Below, piece by piece: positions 43,721 to 52,564 of a stretch of DNA of 64,000 nucleotides. Origin of the DNA: Tautonia plasticadhaerens (lineage in GTDB: Bacteria > Planctomycetota > Planctomycetia > Isosphaerales > Isosphaeraceae). The stretch covers positions 124,001 through 188,000 of the forward strand of contig NZ_CP036427.1 in assembly GCF_007752535.1 (NCBI RefSeq). Direction: 5' to 3'. The stretch's first letter is position 1. Every line of letters starts with the position of its first letter. The notes beneath the pieces are model-generated. The model did not search any database. It saw only the letters and a program-made list of their open reading frames with translations, and was not told the DNA's origin. The position numbers and the translations under genes were made by a program.

Positions 43721-44220
43721 GGGCATGGTGCTGCGTGTCCCCGGCCACGACAGCGTCGCCACGCCAGGTCTGGCGAAGAGACACCTCAGCCCTGCCCGCC
43801 ACCACGGCAGTCTTCCAGAGTCGCAAGATGACGGCCACCTCCAAATGGGCGTACGAACTTCGCAGTGGTTCGAGGCCGGCATCCTATTCGGGAAGTGGGA
43901 GGACGGCAGGTCAACGGAGATCGGCCAGAGCTATTCCCACGGAAGAGGCGCCGCCCCGGCGACATCGGAACCGGAGAGTCACACCGTGAGACCGCGTCAC
44001 CAGATCCGCGACACTTCCTTGACCAACTACTTCGACCTGTTCCCGTCCGAGGACTCGTGGACGGAGGAGACTCGCCACAAGTTGGGAGAAACCACCTGGA
44101 TCAAGGTCGGAGAGATCGTCCTCCAGGAAGGACGGCTGTTTATCGGGGACCAAATCGAGAACAACGCCTACAACCGCTCGGAGATCGAACTTCGGGCAGG
44201 GACCTACTCCGTCTCCGTAA

Positions 44221-45127
44221 GAAGCCCTGACAAAACCGTGTGGCATGGAGTTTGCGCCCTGGTGCTGTTTTCCTCCGAACCGAAGGAGACACCACCATGG
44301 CGAGCGCCCACATGCCGGACGAGTTCTTCGATCTGGTTGCCCACCACCTGCCGCCGGAACCGGCCATCGGCCCCTACGGCGGGCGTCCGCCGATCGGGCA
44401 CCGGGTCGCCCTGCGTGTCATCTGGTTCGTCCTGGCCACCGGCAATCGCTGGGAGGATGTCCCGCAGGAACTCGGCTGCTCAGGTCGCACCGCCCATCGC
44501 CGGCTGCGGGCCTGGGAGGAGGCCGGCATCTGGGACCGCCTCCATGCCGACCTGCTGAGGCTGCTCCGCAAGGCTGGCAAGCTGGAGACCGACACGGTGG
44601 TCGTCGACGGCGTGACGGTGCGGGCCTCCGGCGGCGGCGAGGCGACCGGCCCGAGCCCCGTCGACCGCAGCAGGAAGGGCACGAAGCACACGGTGATGGT
44701 CAGTCGCACCGGAGTGCCGCTGGCGATCCGCACCGCCGGGGCCAACGAGAGCGACCACCGCCAGATCATCCCGCTGGTGCTCGACTTCCCGAGCGTCGCC
44801 GGCAAACCGGGCAGGCCGAAGCAGTTGCCGGATGACCTGTATGCCGACCGGGGCTACGACAGCGAGGGGACGAGGGCGTTACTGCGTTGGATGGGCATCG
44901 AGCCGCACATCGCCAAGCGTCGGACACCGCACGGCAGCGGGCTGGGCAAGGTCCGCTGGGTGGTGGAGCGGACGATCGGCTGGATCAAGGGCCTGCGGCG
45001 GATGCGGGTGCGGTACGACCGGCTGGGGGTGATCCAGGACGCCTGGACGACCCTGGCGGCCTGTGTCATCTGCTTCCGTATCCTCCACCAGGATGTGATG
45101 TGATTCACCCGGTTTTGTCAGGGCTTC
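44221..45127 (+). mobile_element. IS5-family insertion sequence
   Basis: Inverted repeats GAAGCCCTGACAAAACCG at 44221 and its complement ending at 45127 match over 18 bp. TAA target duplications lie at 44218-44220 and 45128-45130. The 907-bp element has a single intact transposase. It interrupts a cargo gene, and the host frame is restored on excision. Confidence 0.92.
44297..45103 (+). CDS. IS5-family transposase (intact, single frame)
   Basis: This 268-residue transposase starts at ATG 44297 behind AAGGAGA. It has the N-terminal DUF4096-type domain (GRPPIGHRVALRVIWFVLAT, RWEDVPQELGCSGRTAHRRL) and a DDE domain with VVVDGVTVRA, DLYADRGYDSEGTRALL and WVVERTIGWIKGLRRM. The three catalytic acids are present, so the element may be mobile. 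No frameshift is needed, unlike many IS5 relatives. Confidence 0.93.
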   Translation: MASAHMPDEFFDLVAHHLPPEPAIGPYGGRPPIGHRVALRVIWFVLATGNRWEDVPQELGCSGRTAHRRLRAWEEAGIWDRLHADLLRLLRKAGKLETDTVVVDGVTVRASGGGEATGPSPVDRSRKGTKHTVMVSRTGVPLAIRTAGANESDHRQIIPLVLDFPSVAGKPGRPKQLPDDLYADRGYDSEGTRALLRWMGIEPHIAKRRTPHGSGLGKVRWVVERTIGWIKGLRRMRVRYDRLGVIQDAWTTLAACVICFRILHQDVM

Positions 45128-45426
45128 TAACGGAGTGCGACACCGATGAGGGACGGGTCATCACGAAAGTGCGGGTCGCCCGTGAGGTGGGGGACGAGTG
45201 CTTCACGGGGGATCTGGTCGTCGAATTCCACGTGGGGACCGGGGGGATCGCATTCCTCGGGGAAGATGGGACGAACTCGATGCGTTGCAACTTCGCGACG
45301 GTGTTCGGGGACGGATACTACCCGGTCAGGGAGGTTGTCTCGGGACGGTCGGTAGTTGGTGTCGAAGTCGACCTCCTGGATTTCCACTTCGACAGTAGCG
45401 CCTTCAGTGAGTTCACGGGCAGGTAG

Positions 45427-45776
45427 CAGTTGGGACGAAGACCTGCAGGGAGAGTACGCAGACCCACAGGGCAGGGCCACCGGCGGAGAAGCTACAGACC
45501 GCACGGGAACCATGCCGAGCGGTCGTCCCGTGCGGTACCTGGGTCCGAAATCATGTCGTTCCAGCACGACTCACACCGGATCAACTCCTACGAGTGACCG
45601 ACCAACATGGTGTGCCGAGACACCCGTAGTGGATCGGTGGCCACTCATCGGATGGGCGGCCACGCGACGTGAGCCCGCCCGGTACCAACCAACCGCATGA
45701 CGGCGTCGTTTGCCTGCGAGTTGAGAACTCGTAATTTGTGCTTCGAGGGCCTTCGAAAAGGACGCGTCCTATTAAG
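45427..45776. other. Intergenic stretch with a hairpin
   Basis: After the interrupted cargo gene there are 350 bases without a supported gene. They contain the hairpin at 45499-45535 and then lead into the IS701-like element. The last part is AT-richer (CTCGTAATTTGTGCTTCG). Confidence 0.45.
45499..45535 (+). terminator. Perfect 10-bp hairpin, likely terminator
   Basis: CCGCACGGGA (45499-45508) pairs with TCCCGTGCGG (45526-45535) across a 17-base loop. It lies 72 bases after the stop of the interrupted DUF4241-like gene. No T tract follows. Confidence 0.45.
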
Positions 45777-47401
45777 CAGTAGTTTCCCCGAAAACCTGCA
45801 CTCCTACCGGCCTCCTGTTGCATCTTGAGCGGGGCATCTCCCGATCGGACCTTGATGGGTTGATCACCACCTCATCCGGTCCCGCACCAGGAGATGCCCC
45901 GATGACCGACGCTACGCTGCTCTGGTCGATCTGGCAAGCACTGCTCGCCCGCTTCGCCTGGGCCTTCAACCGGCCCGGACACCGCCGCTTCGTCGAGTGG
46001 GTCACCGGCCTGGCCCTCAACGTCGAGGAGCATACCGTCACGCAGTCGGTCCTGGCCCTCGACCGGCCGGCCGACTGGCGGGCGATGGAACGCTTCGCCG
46101 AGTACGGGGCCTGGGATGCCGGGGCCGTCACCCGCAGCCTGACCCGGCTCGTCGAGCAGGCCCCCGGCCGCACCTGGCACGGCTATCACGCCCCGGCGGT
46201 CGATGACACCAAGGTCCACCGCTCGGGCAAGCACGTCTGGGGAACCTGCACGTTCCACGAGTACACCGCCCGCTGCCCCAACCGGGCCGCCACCGTCCGG
46301 GCCCATAACTGGGTCGTGCTCGGGGCCTTGCTCGATGAGCCCGGTCGGCCCGCCTGGTTCCTGCCGGTCTCGGGACGGCTCTACTTCCGCAAGTCGCAAC
46401 TGCCGGCCCGGTCGGGGTTCGTCGGGCCGAAGGTGGGCTTCCGCACGAAGTGCGAACTGGCCGTGGAACTGATCCGGGAGCAGGCCCGGATCACCGGCGG
46501 GCGGCACCTGGCCGTCTTCGACGGCGGCTACGCCCTGAAGAGCGTGATCCGGCCGCTGGTCACGCCCGAGGGCGACTCGCCCCGCATCGAGTTCCTGACC
46601 CGGCTGCGGCACGACGCCCGGCTGCACGCCCCGCCGCCGACCGGACGCCGCGAGGGGCAGCGGGGGCCGATGCCGAAGTGGGGCAAGAAGCTGGAGCCGC
46701 CCCGCCGGGGCGGCCGGTGGTCCGGGCCGTGGCACGAGGGGCACGCCCTGGTCTACGGCCGGCGGCGGCGGGTCCGCTGGAAGGAGGTCGTCGGCCGGTG
46801 GCGGGTGGCCGGCCATGGGGTGCCCATCAAGGCGGTCGTCGCCTGCGTCGAGGGGTACAAGAAGCGGTTCGCCCTGGTCACCTCGGCCGTGGAGTTGACC
46901 GGGCTTCAGATGGTCGAGTTGTTCGCCGCCCGCTTCCGGCAGGAGGACGGATTTCGAGACCTAAAGCAGCGGTTGGGATGGGAGCAGTGCCGGGCCTGGA
47001 CGAGGAAGCCGATCGAGCGGACGAGCCAGGCCCAGTGGGTGACGATGAGCCTGCTGCGGCTGGCCCAGTTCCGGCTGGAGGCGGCCGGCGAGGTGGGCTG
47101 GTGGTTCCGGCCGCCGTGGAACCGCAAGAAGGACCGGCCGAGCGTGCTCGATGTCGAACGACTGCTGCGACGGCACGGCCCGGAAATCCGGCGGCTCCTG
47201 TCGGAATGGCTGGGAGAAGGGCGGGAGGACGGTTCGAGGCGGTCGTGCGGCGGGGTCGGCGGGGTCGGCGGGTAGCGATCCGACGCCGACGGGCGTTCGA
47301 GGCGGGAAATCCGGGGCCGACCGAGCCACCTCACGGTGCGGGTAGCGGGGAGACGCTACGCACCGCCGGAGATGGGGTGGAGTGATTCGGGGAAACTACT
47401 G
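45777..47401 (+). mobile_element. IS701-like insertion sequence
   Basis: Inverted repeats CAGTAGTTTCCCCGAA at 45777 and the complement ending at 47401 are perfect over 16 bp. ATTAAG occurs directly outside both ends (45771-45776 and 47402-47407); it contains TTAA, which fits the YTAR 4-bp target of IS701. The 1,625-bp element carries one intact transposase. It lies between cargo genes rather than inside an obvious one. Confidence 0.8.
45902..47275 (+). CDS. IS701-like DDE transposase
   Basis: This 457-residue transposase starts at ATG 45902 behind CAGGAG. It has the DDE-superfamily signatures VDDTKVHRSGKHVWGTC, LAVFDGGYALKSVIRPL and RFRQEDGFRDLKQRLGWEQ, plus a basic C-terminus. The frame is uninterrupted. 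Family assignment to IS701 rather than a related IS4-superfamily group is from the overall look of these motifs and the target sequence. Confidence 0.8.
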   Translation: MTDATLLWSIWQALLARFAWAFNRPGHRRFVEWVTGLALNVEEHTVTQSVLALDRPADWRAMERFAEYGAWDAGAVTRSLTRLVEQAPGRTWHGYHAPAVDDTKVHRSGKHVWGTCTFHEYTARCPNRAATVRAHNWVVLGALLDEPGRPAWFLPVSGRLYFRKSQLPARSGFVGPKVGFRTKCELAVELIREQARITGGRHLAVFDGGYALKSVIRPLVTPEGDSPRIEFLTRLRHDARLHAPPPTGRREGQRGPMPKWGKKLEPPRRGGRWSGPWHEGHALVYGRRRRVRWKEVVGRWRVAGHGVPIKAVVACVEGYKKRFALVTSAVELTGLQMVELFAARFRQEDGFRDLKQRLGWEQCRAWTRKPIERTSQAQWVTMSLLRLAQFRLEAAGEVGWWFRPPWNRKKDRPSVLDVERLLRRHGPEIRRLLSEWLGEGREDGSRRSCGGVGGVGG

Positions 47402-47555
47402 ATTAAGAGGATCGAGGTGGATACTGATCGTTCTCGTTGAGCACCAGCACCAAGAGAGAGATTCGGGAAGGGTCATCCCATCAAGTATGACACGGAGCCG
47501 AGGTACAGGGAGCGAAGTCGATGACAACGCCACCAAGGATACAGGAGCGACTGCG

Positions 47556-47735
47556 ATGAACAACAACAGGACCGTGATGCCCAGTAACGCGGAGGACCGA
47601 CAAATCCTCGCGACGTCACTGCTGGAGTGGGATCGACACTTTGATGTCGATCTGGGCCTCGAGAGCCTCTGCTCGCATCGAGCACGGTATCGCCCGCCCG
47701 GTAGCCGGTCCAGCACCCCGGAACTTCCATGCTAA
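47556..47735 (+). CDS. Small 59-residue protein
   Basis: ATG 47556 follows CAGGAG by about nine bases and opens MNNNRTVMPSNAEDRQILAT with a helical segment SLLEWDRHFDVDLGLESL. It lies 28 bp upstream of the 47764 gene in the same direction and probably shares its transcript. No family is recognised. Confidence 0.45.
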   Translation: MNNNRTVMPSNAEDRQILATSLLEWDRHFDVDLGLESLCSHRARYRPPGSRSSTPELPC

Positions 47736-47763
47736 CCCTCAAGAGACGAAAGGCTCCACGACA

Positions 47764-48291
47764 ATGAGTCAGTTTACCCACTACGAACACCCCGATCCGG
47801 CATCCCTCGAGGATTACTGCTGCATCTGCGGATGGCCCCTCGACCAGCCGTCGTTGCGTGGACTCGCTGCTACCGCTTCTCCGTCCGGCTCCGGAGTCGG
47901 GAACGACTGGTCCTACTTCGGGCAACTCCATCTGCCGAGCGGGCTCCTGTCAATCGCCGACCCCTGCGAATGCTCGGATGACGGGATGGCTCTGATCGAC
48001 CTGATGCCCGGCGACTACGCGATCACAATCCAGACCCTCCTCCTGGACCGAGCCCGCTACACGGCCCGCGTGCGACTGGCCTCGGAGCCGGATGGCGAAC
48101 CAGGCGACCTGCTCGACGACGTCTGGGTCGACGGGGGCCAGCTCCTCCTCTTCGACGACGACCTCGGAGACGCTGCGATGACGACCGTCTGGACCGGCTT
48201 CGGTGACGTCCGCTACCCGATCTTCGAGGTCATCAAGGAGGGGAGGCGGGTCGGCGTCGAGATCGCATTCATTGATATCGATTTTCCCTAA
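47764..48291 (+). CDS. DUF4241-like cargo protein (intact paralogue)
   Basis: This 175-residue protein contains CCICGWPLDQPS near the N-terminus, then LHLPSGLLSIADPCEC, LMPGDYAITIQTLLLDRARY and the C-terminal VWTGFGDVRYPIFEVIKEGR, GVEIAFIDIDF. The pattern, a SGxLxxADP turn, a GxYxV strand and a final GDxxYP...VEIxFID segment, is that of DUF4241-type beta proteins. It matches the IS5-interrupted gene at 43986. A role as an immunity or toxin-partner protein is possible but not shown. ATG 47764 follows AAGAGACGAAAGG. Confidence 0.6.
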   Translation: MSQFTHYEHPDPASLEDYCCICGWPLDQPSLRGLAATASPSGSGVGNDWSYFGQLHLPSGLLSIADPCECSDDGMALIDLMPGDYAITIQTLLLDRARYTARVRLASEPDGEPGDLLDDVWVDGGQLLLFDDDLGDAAMTTVWTGFGDVRYPIFEVIKEGRRVGVEIAFIDIDFP

Positions 48292-48492
48292 CGGGTGGAT
48301 CATGCCACACTGCTGGTCGGCCCGGGCTCCACCTTGGGCCCTCACCTTCGTCCCGACGGGACGTGTCCCGGTCAACTCGAAACCAGGAGGCGGGTGTCGC
48401 CGGCTCACCCGCCACGGCAAATTCATGCTGTCATGATTTGCCATCCTTCCAGCCAGCACCAAACCACCATGACATTCACAAGGAGAAGTTCA

Positions 48493-49005
48493 ATGGGTTA
48501 CGAACCCACCACCGTGAGCGACACGACCCGAGACTCCTGCATCAAGGACCTCCTCGTCAAGGCCGGGGAGCACCTCGACGGCCTCCATGCAGCCAGGGTC
48601 TGGATGCTCTACCCGCTCGGCTGCCAGGGGAGTTCGGACCAGAAGGACGTGTACCGCGAGGTCCCCATGCTGGGCGAGGTCGCGGACGCCATCGGCAGGA
48701 GGCTCCTGGACGGCTCGCAGCCCGGGATCAAGGCCCGGACCGACGCGGAGACGCTCCGGGCCGTCGGGCATGTCCTGATCAAGGATTACTTCTCGGAGCG
48801 CATCCGCGAGCACGACCGCGTGCGGTCCCTCTGGCGATCCGGCGACTGGGAGTCCCTCCACGTGGAGGGCCTCCTCCCGTACGAGTCGGACTACGAGGAA
48901 CTGATGACCGAGTTTCCCGTTGGGCATCCGGACCACATCACTCGTGTGGCCTACTGTCCCTCCGAAACGGGATGCGAAGACGACAAGCCGTTCCCCTTCC
49001 GATGA
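48493..49005 (+). CDS. Uncharacterised helical protein
   Basis: ATG 48493 follows AAGGAGAA, a strong ribosome site. The 170-residue product is helical and acidic (SCIKDLLVKAGEHLDGLHAA, MLGEVADAIGRRLLDGS, RAVGHVLIKDYFSERIREHD). It contains a YPLGCQGSSDQKDVYREVP loop and two Cys near the end. No family is recognised. It is spaced about 200 bp from both neighbours, all in the same direction, within the cargo part of the island. Confidence 0.55.
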   Translation: MGYEPTTVSDTTRDSCIKDLLVKAGEHLDGLHAARVWMLYPLGCQGSSDQKDVYREVPMLGEVADAIGRRLLDGSQPGIKARTDAETLRAVGHVLIKDYFSERIREHDRVRSLWRSGDWESLHVEGLLPYESDYEELMTEFPVGHPDHITRVAYCPSETGCEDDKPFPFR

Positions 49006-49263
49006 GTGCTGCACAGCACCAGTCCCCATGAGGCCATGAGCTCGCCCACCGCTATGAGCCCCTGAGCATCCGAGTTCGGTGACGTGGCCCCTCACAACCA
49101 GCAGCTTCAGGTGCGGGTGTTCCCTCACCGGAGTCGGGTCAAGGATGACCCGGTCGCACACCGGTCGCGTGCGGCACGAGGAAGGTGCGCGCCGACCGGA
49201 CGATCTTGAATCCCTGCCGGCATGGCCGGCATCCCGACTTGCCGACACGTTCCAGGAGACAGA

Positions 49264-50268
49264 ATGATGTCATCGCATCGACACGATACCCACCTGACCA
49301 TCCCGGCTTCCGCCCTGCGCGATCGTTCCTCCGTTGAGATGCTTCGTGTTTGGTTCAACGAGGACGGCCCTCATTGCAGCGTGAGGGCCGGCGTCTGGGA
49401 GGAGCACTTTGGCGTCAACGAGCCGACAGGATGGGCCACCCTCATCGCCGATCACCTGCGCGAACTTGCAAACGGGATCGCGCCCGGTGATCCGGGGCTG
49501 TCCATCGTGGCGGTCGGTCGGGCTCTCATCCCCGACCTGGATTCGGAGATTGCCGATGCGTCGGCCTACCCGCGGATCGTCGCGCCGCCCCCCTCGGGAG
49601 TGGCCGGCAAGCGCAAGCCGCCCCTCGAGCTCCCGATCCCTCCCGCTGTGAGACGCGACCATGATGCCTTCGAGATGATCCGCGTCTGGGTCTCGGTCGG
49701 GGACCGTCACGGGAGTGCCAAGCTGGGCGGATTCCGGTCGATCCCCCTCCTGGCCCGCATCTTCTCGAAGGTCACCCGCCAAATTGCCGAGGCGCTCCAC
49801 TCGAGCCGGGGGCGTGACGTGGGGGACACCCTCCGCACGATGAGGAGCGTCATCCTCTCCGAGCTGGGGGTGTCGGAGGTGCAGCAGCCGACTCCGACAC
49901 GCCGTGAGGCCGATGGATCGTCAGCCCCGATTGTCCATTTGGGTGACACCCCGATGGCCTGCACACCCTTGAAAGCGCTGATCGAGGCTATTCGATCGAA
50001 CGAGCCGCAGTCCCATCACTCGAGCGTGTGGTTCTATCGGGCGTGGGCGGAGGCGATTGCGTCCGGGATCGCCGTTGAGGACGGCCCGGATGAAGAGCTC
50101 AGTGTGACCTGGCTCGACGGTGAACTGCACATCGCCCTTCCGGTGCTGACCCGTTACCTCCGGTCTCAGGAGGTGAGTGCCGGTGACAGGAGCGCCTGGG
50201 AGTCTCGCGAGGACCTCCTCGTGGTCCTGTCGAACCTCGGGTCGATGGCCGAGCACAACCTTGCTTAA
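49264..50268 (+). CDS. Tandem DUF5076-like protein
   Basis: ATG 49264 follows CCAGGAGACAGA. The 334-residue product contains two related units. The first is SALRDRSSVEMLRVWFNEDG with HCSVRAGVWEEHFGVN and GWATLIADHLRELANGIA. The second is AVRRDHDAFEMIRVWVSVGD with HGSAKLGGFRS and ARIFSKVTRQIAEAL. Each resembles the single DUF5076 domain, whose role is unknown. A third region (KALIEAIRSNEPQSHHSSVW) follows. Internal duplication within one gene is unusual for this family as I know it. It lies just upstream of the DNA polymerase in the same direction. Confidence 0.65.
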   Translation: MMSSHRHDTHLTIPASALRDRSSVEMLRVWFNEDGPHCSVRAGVWEEHFGVNEPTGWATLIADHLRELANGIAPGDPGLSIVAVGRALIPDLDSEIADASAYPRIVAPPPSGVAGKRKPPLELPIPPAVRRDHDAFEMIRVWVSVGDRHGSAKLGGFRSIPLLARIFSKVTRQIAEALHSSRGRDVGDTLRTMRSVILSELGVSEVQQPTPTRREADGSSAPIVHLGDTPMACTPLKALIEAIRSNEPQSHHSSVWFYRAWAEAIASGIAVEDGPDEELSVTWLDGELHIALPVLTRYLRSQEVSAGDRSAWESREDLLVVLSNLGSMAEHNLA

Positions 50269-50814
50269 GCCTGTAGTCCGGCAGTGCTCAGGGCCGCCCC
50301 GGCGAAGCCGGGGCTGGCCCGGGGCCTTGTAAGTCCTGAGAACCTCCCCCCGGGTTTGTTGAACGTAGGCACGAACATTATTAATTTATTTGGGACGATC
50401 TGGGTCACCGCCTTCGAATACGACCGCCCCCCGGGCGAGAACCCGGTCCCGACTTCCTTGTGGGCACGTGAGGCACACAGCGGCCTCATCCTGCAACTAG
50501 ATGGGGGGCGGCTCCGTCGGACGGCGCTGCCCTTTGCCCCCATCGACGAGGAAGCATTGCTGGTGGCCTACGACGCACCCGCCACCCTCGGCTGCTTCCT
50601 TTCGCTGGGGTGGGACCTGCCCGCCAACGTCCTCGACCTCGAGGCGGAGTTCCGCTGCCGGCTCTCGGGCCTCGACCAGCTCGGCGACTGTTCCCTCGGC
50701 AGGGCCCTGGAGTCCCATGGGGTTGGGGGCCCCGACCACGACCCGGCTTCCCTGGAGGCGCTCCTGCACCGCATTCTGCCGGCCATCGACCTGGACCGGG
50801 CCCGCTCTGGGATC

Positions 50815-52564
50815 CTGCTGGCGAATCCGAGATCGACCAGCGGGTGGGGCTTACGCTACGTCCCAGGGGAATCCCACCCGGACGGAGCCCGCACATGTCG
50901 CTTCACCCACGGCCGATCGGATCGGTGCCCGAGGAGGCCGCCCGCGTCGCGCACGCCGCCTTCCCCGGTGGCAACACCTACATTGCCCTGCGCGATGAGC
51001 TGGGCACGATCTTCCGAGACGACGACTTCGCCGACCCGTACCCGAGCCGCGGCCGCCCCGCTGAGTCCCCCTGGCGGCTGGCCCTCGTGACCGTCTTCCA
51101 GTTCGCCGAGGGGCTGTCCGACCGCCGCGCCGCCGACGCGGTGCGCGGGCGGATCGACTGGAAGTACGCCCTCGGCCTGGGGCTCGACGACCCCGGCTTC
51201 GACGCCTCGGTCCTCTGCGAGTTCCGGGCGCGGCTCGTCGCCGGCTCGGCCGAGGGGCGGCTGCTCGACGCGCTCCTCGATCTCTGCCGCGGGCGCGGCT
51301 GGCTGAAGACCCGCGGCCGCCAGCGCACCGACGCGACGCACGTCCTGGCCCGCGTCCGCAACCTCGACCGGCTCGAGTGCGTCGTCGAGACGATGCGCCA
51401 CGTCCTGAACAGCCTGGCAGCGGCGGACCCAGAGTGGCTCCGCCGTCAGGCCCGGGCGGAGTGGGTCGAGCGCTACGGCCGGCGAGCCGAGGAGTCCCGG
51501 CTCCCGGACTCCGAGGAGGGCCGCCGCGCCCTCGCCCGGGAGGTCGGCAAGGACGGCCACGCCCTGCTGGCGGCGGCCTACGACGCCGGCGCCCCGCCCT
51601 CGGTCGCGCGATCGCCGGCGGTCGAGACGCTGCGCCGGGTCTGGGTCCAGCACTTCCTGGTCGAGGCCGGCGGGCTGCGTTGGCGGGCCGAGGGTGACGG
51701 CATCCCGCCCTCCGCCGCGTCGATCAACTCGCCTCACGACTCCGAGGCCCGGTACGGCAAGAAGCGGTCGACGATCTGGGTGGGCTACAAGGCCCACCTG
51801 ACCGAGACGTGCGACGACGAGTCGCCCCACCTGGTCGTCCAGGTGACGACCGCGCCGGCGCCGGCGGCCGACGGCGATGCCCTGGCCGGGATCTACGAGC
51901 AGCTGGGCCGGAAGGATTCGCTGCCGGGCAAGCACCTAGCGGACACCGGCTACATCGACGCCGAGCTGCTGGTCAGCAGCCGCCGCGACCACGGCGTGGA
52001 GCTGATCGGGCCGACGCGGCCGGACTACGGCTGGCAGGCCCTGGCCGGCGGCGGCTTCACGGCGTCGGACTTCGCCATCGACTGGGAGGGCAGCCGGGCC
52101 ACCTGCCCGGAGGGGCGCGTCAGCTCGGGGTGGACGCCGGCCGTGGAGCGGGACCACACCGAGGTCGTGCACATCAAGTTCTCGAGGAAGGACTGCAAGC
52201 CCTGCCCCGCCCGAGAGCGGTGCACGGGGGCGGCGAGGCGGTCGCTGACGATCCGGGCCCGCGAGCCGTTCGAGGCGCTGAGGGCGGCCCGCGCGCGGGA
52301 GGAGACGGAGGAGTACCGGGCCGACTACGCCCACCGCGCGGGGATTGAAGGGACGATCTCGCAAGCGGTCCGGGTCGCCGGGCTGCGGCGATCGCGCTAC
52401 GCGGGTCGGGCGAAGACGCACCTCCAGCACCTGGCGACGGCGGCCGCGATCGACATCTTGCGCGTCGTCGACTGGCTCGCGGAGGCACCTCGAGAAGCGA
52501 CCAGGACGTGCGCCTTCGTCCGGCTGATCACCGCGGCCGTCCCGGCCTGACATTTCGCCAGCAG
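50815..52564 (+). mobile_element. IS1182-family insertion sequence
   Basis: Ends CTGCTGGCGAA (50815) and TTCGCCAGCAG (to 52564) are perfect 11-bp inverted repeats, flanked by GATC at 50811-50814 and 52565-52568. Because GATC is palindromic it can be counted as target duplication or as part of the repeat. The element is 1,750 bp with one intact transposase and interrupts the polymerase gene. Confidence 0.85.
50895..52550 (+). CDS. IS1182-family transposase
   Basis: This 551-residue transposase starts at ATG 50895. The N-terminal DUF772-type domain reads SPWRLALVTVFQFAEGLSDR, DAVRGRIDWKYALGLGLDDP. The catalytic region includes RTDATHVLARVRNLDR, ADTGYIDAELL and the Cys cluster CKPCPARERC, ending RAGIEGTISQAVRVAGLRRS with the final acidic residue. 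The frame is uninterrupted, so the copy may be active. Confidence 0.92.
   Translation: MSLHPRPIGSVPEEAARVAHAAFPGGNTYIALRDELGTIFRDDDFADPYPSRGRPAESPWRLALVTVFQFAEGLSDRRAADAVRGRIDWKYALGLGLDDPGFDASVLCEFRARLVAGSAEGRLLDALLDLCRGRGWLKTRGRQRTDATHVLARVRNLDRLECVVETMRHVLNSLAAADPEWLRRQARAEWVERYGRRAEESRLPDSEEGRRALAREVGKDGHALLAAAYDAGAPPSVARSPAVETLRRVWVQHFLVEAGGLRWRAEGDGIPPSAASINSPHDSEARYGKKRSTIWVGYKAHLTETCDDESPHLVVQVTTAPAPAADGDALAGIYEQLGRKDSLPGKHLADTGYIDAELLVSSRRDHGVELIGPTRPDYGWQALAGGGFTASDFAIDWEGSRATCPEGRVSSGWTPAVERDHTEVVHIKFSRKDCKPCPARERCTGAARRSLTIRAREPFEALRAARAREETEEYRADYAHRAGIEGTISQAVRVAGLRRSRYAGRAKTHLQHLATAAAIDILRVVDWLAEAPREATRTCAFVRLITAAVPA

Larger units (their letters stand above)
43986..45426 (+). 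pseudogene. DUF4241-like cargo protein interrupted by IS5
   Basis: From GTG 43986 the left part reads SLTNYFDLFPSEDSW, VGEIVLQEGRLFIGDQIE and GTYSVSV. IS5 occupies 44221-45127. Joining across it with one TAA gives SVTECDTDEGRVITKVRVAR, then GEDGTNSMRCNFATVFGDGY and YPVREVVSGRSVVGVEVDLL, to TAG 45426. The order of a DP/DQ motif, a GxYxV strand and a terminal GDGYYPV...VEVDxxD matches the protein at 47764-48291, so these are paralogues. The layout resembles DUF4241-type proteins, some of which are immunity proteins, but that link is tentative. Confidence 0.65.
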
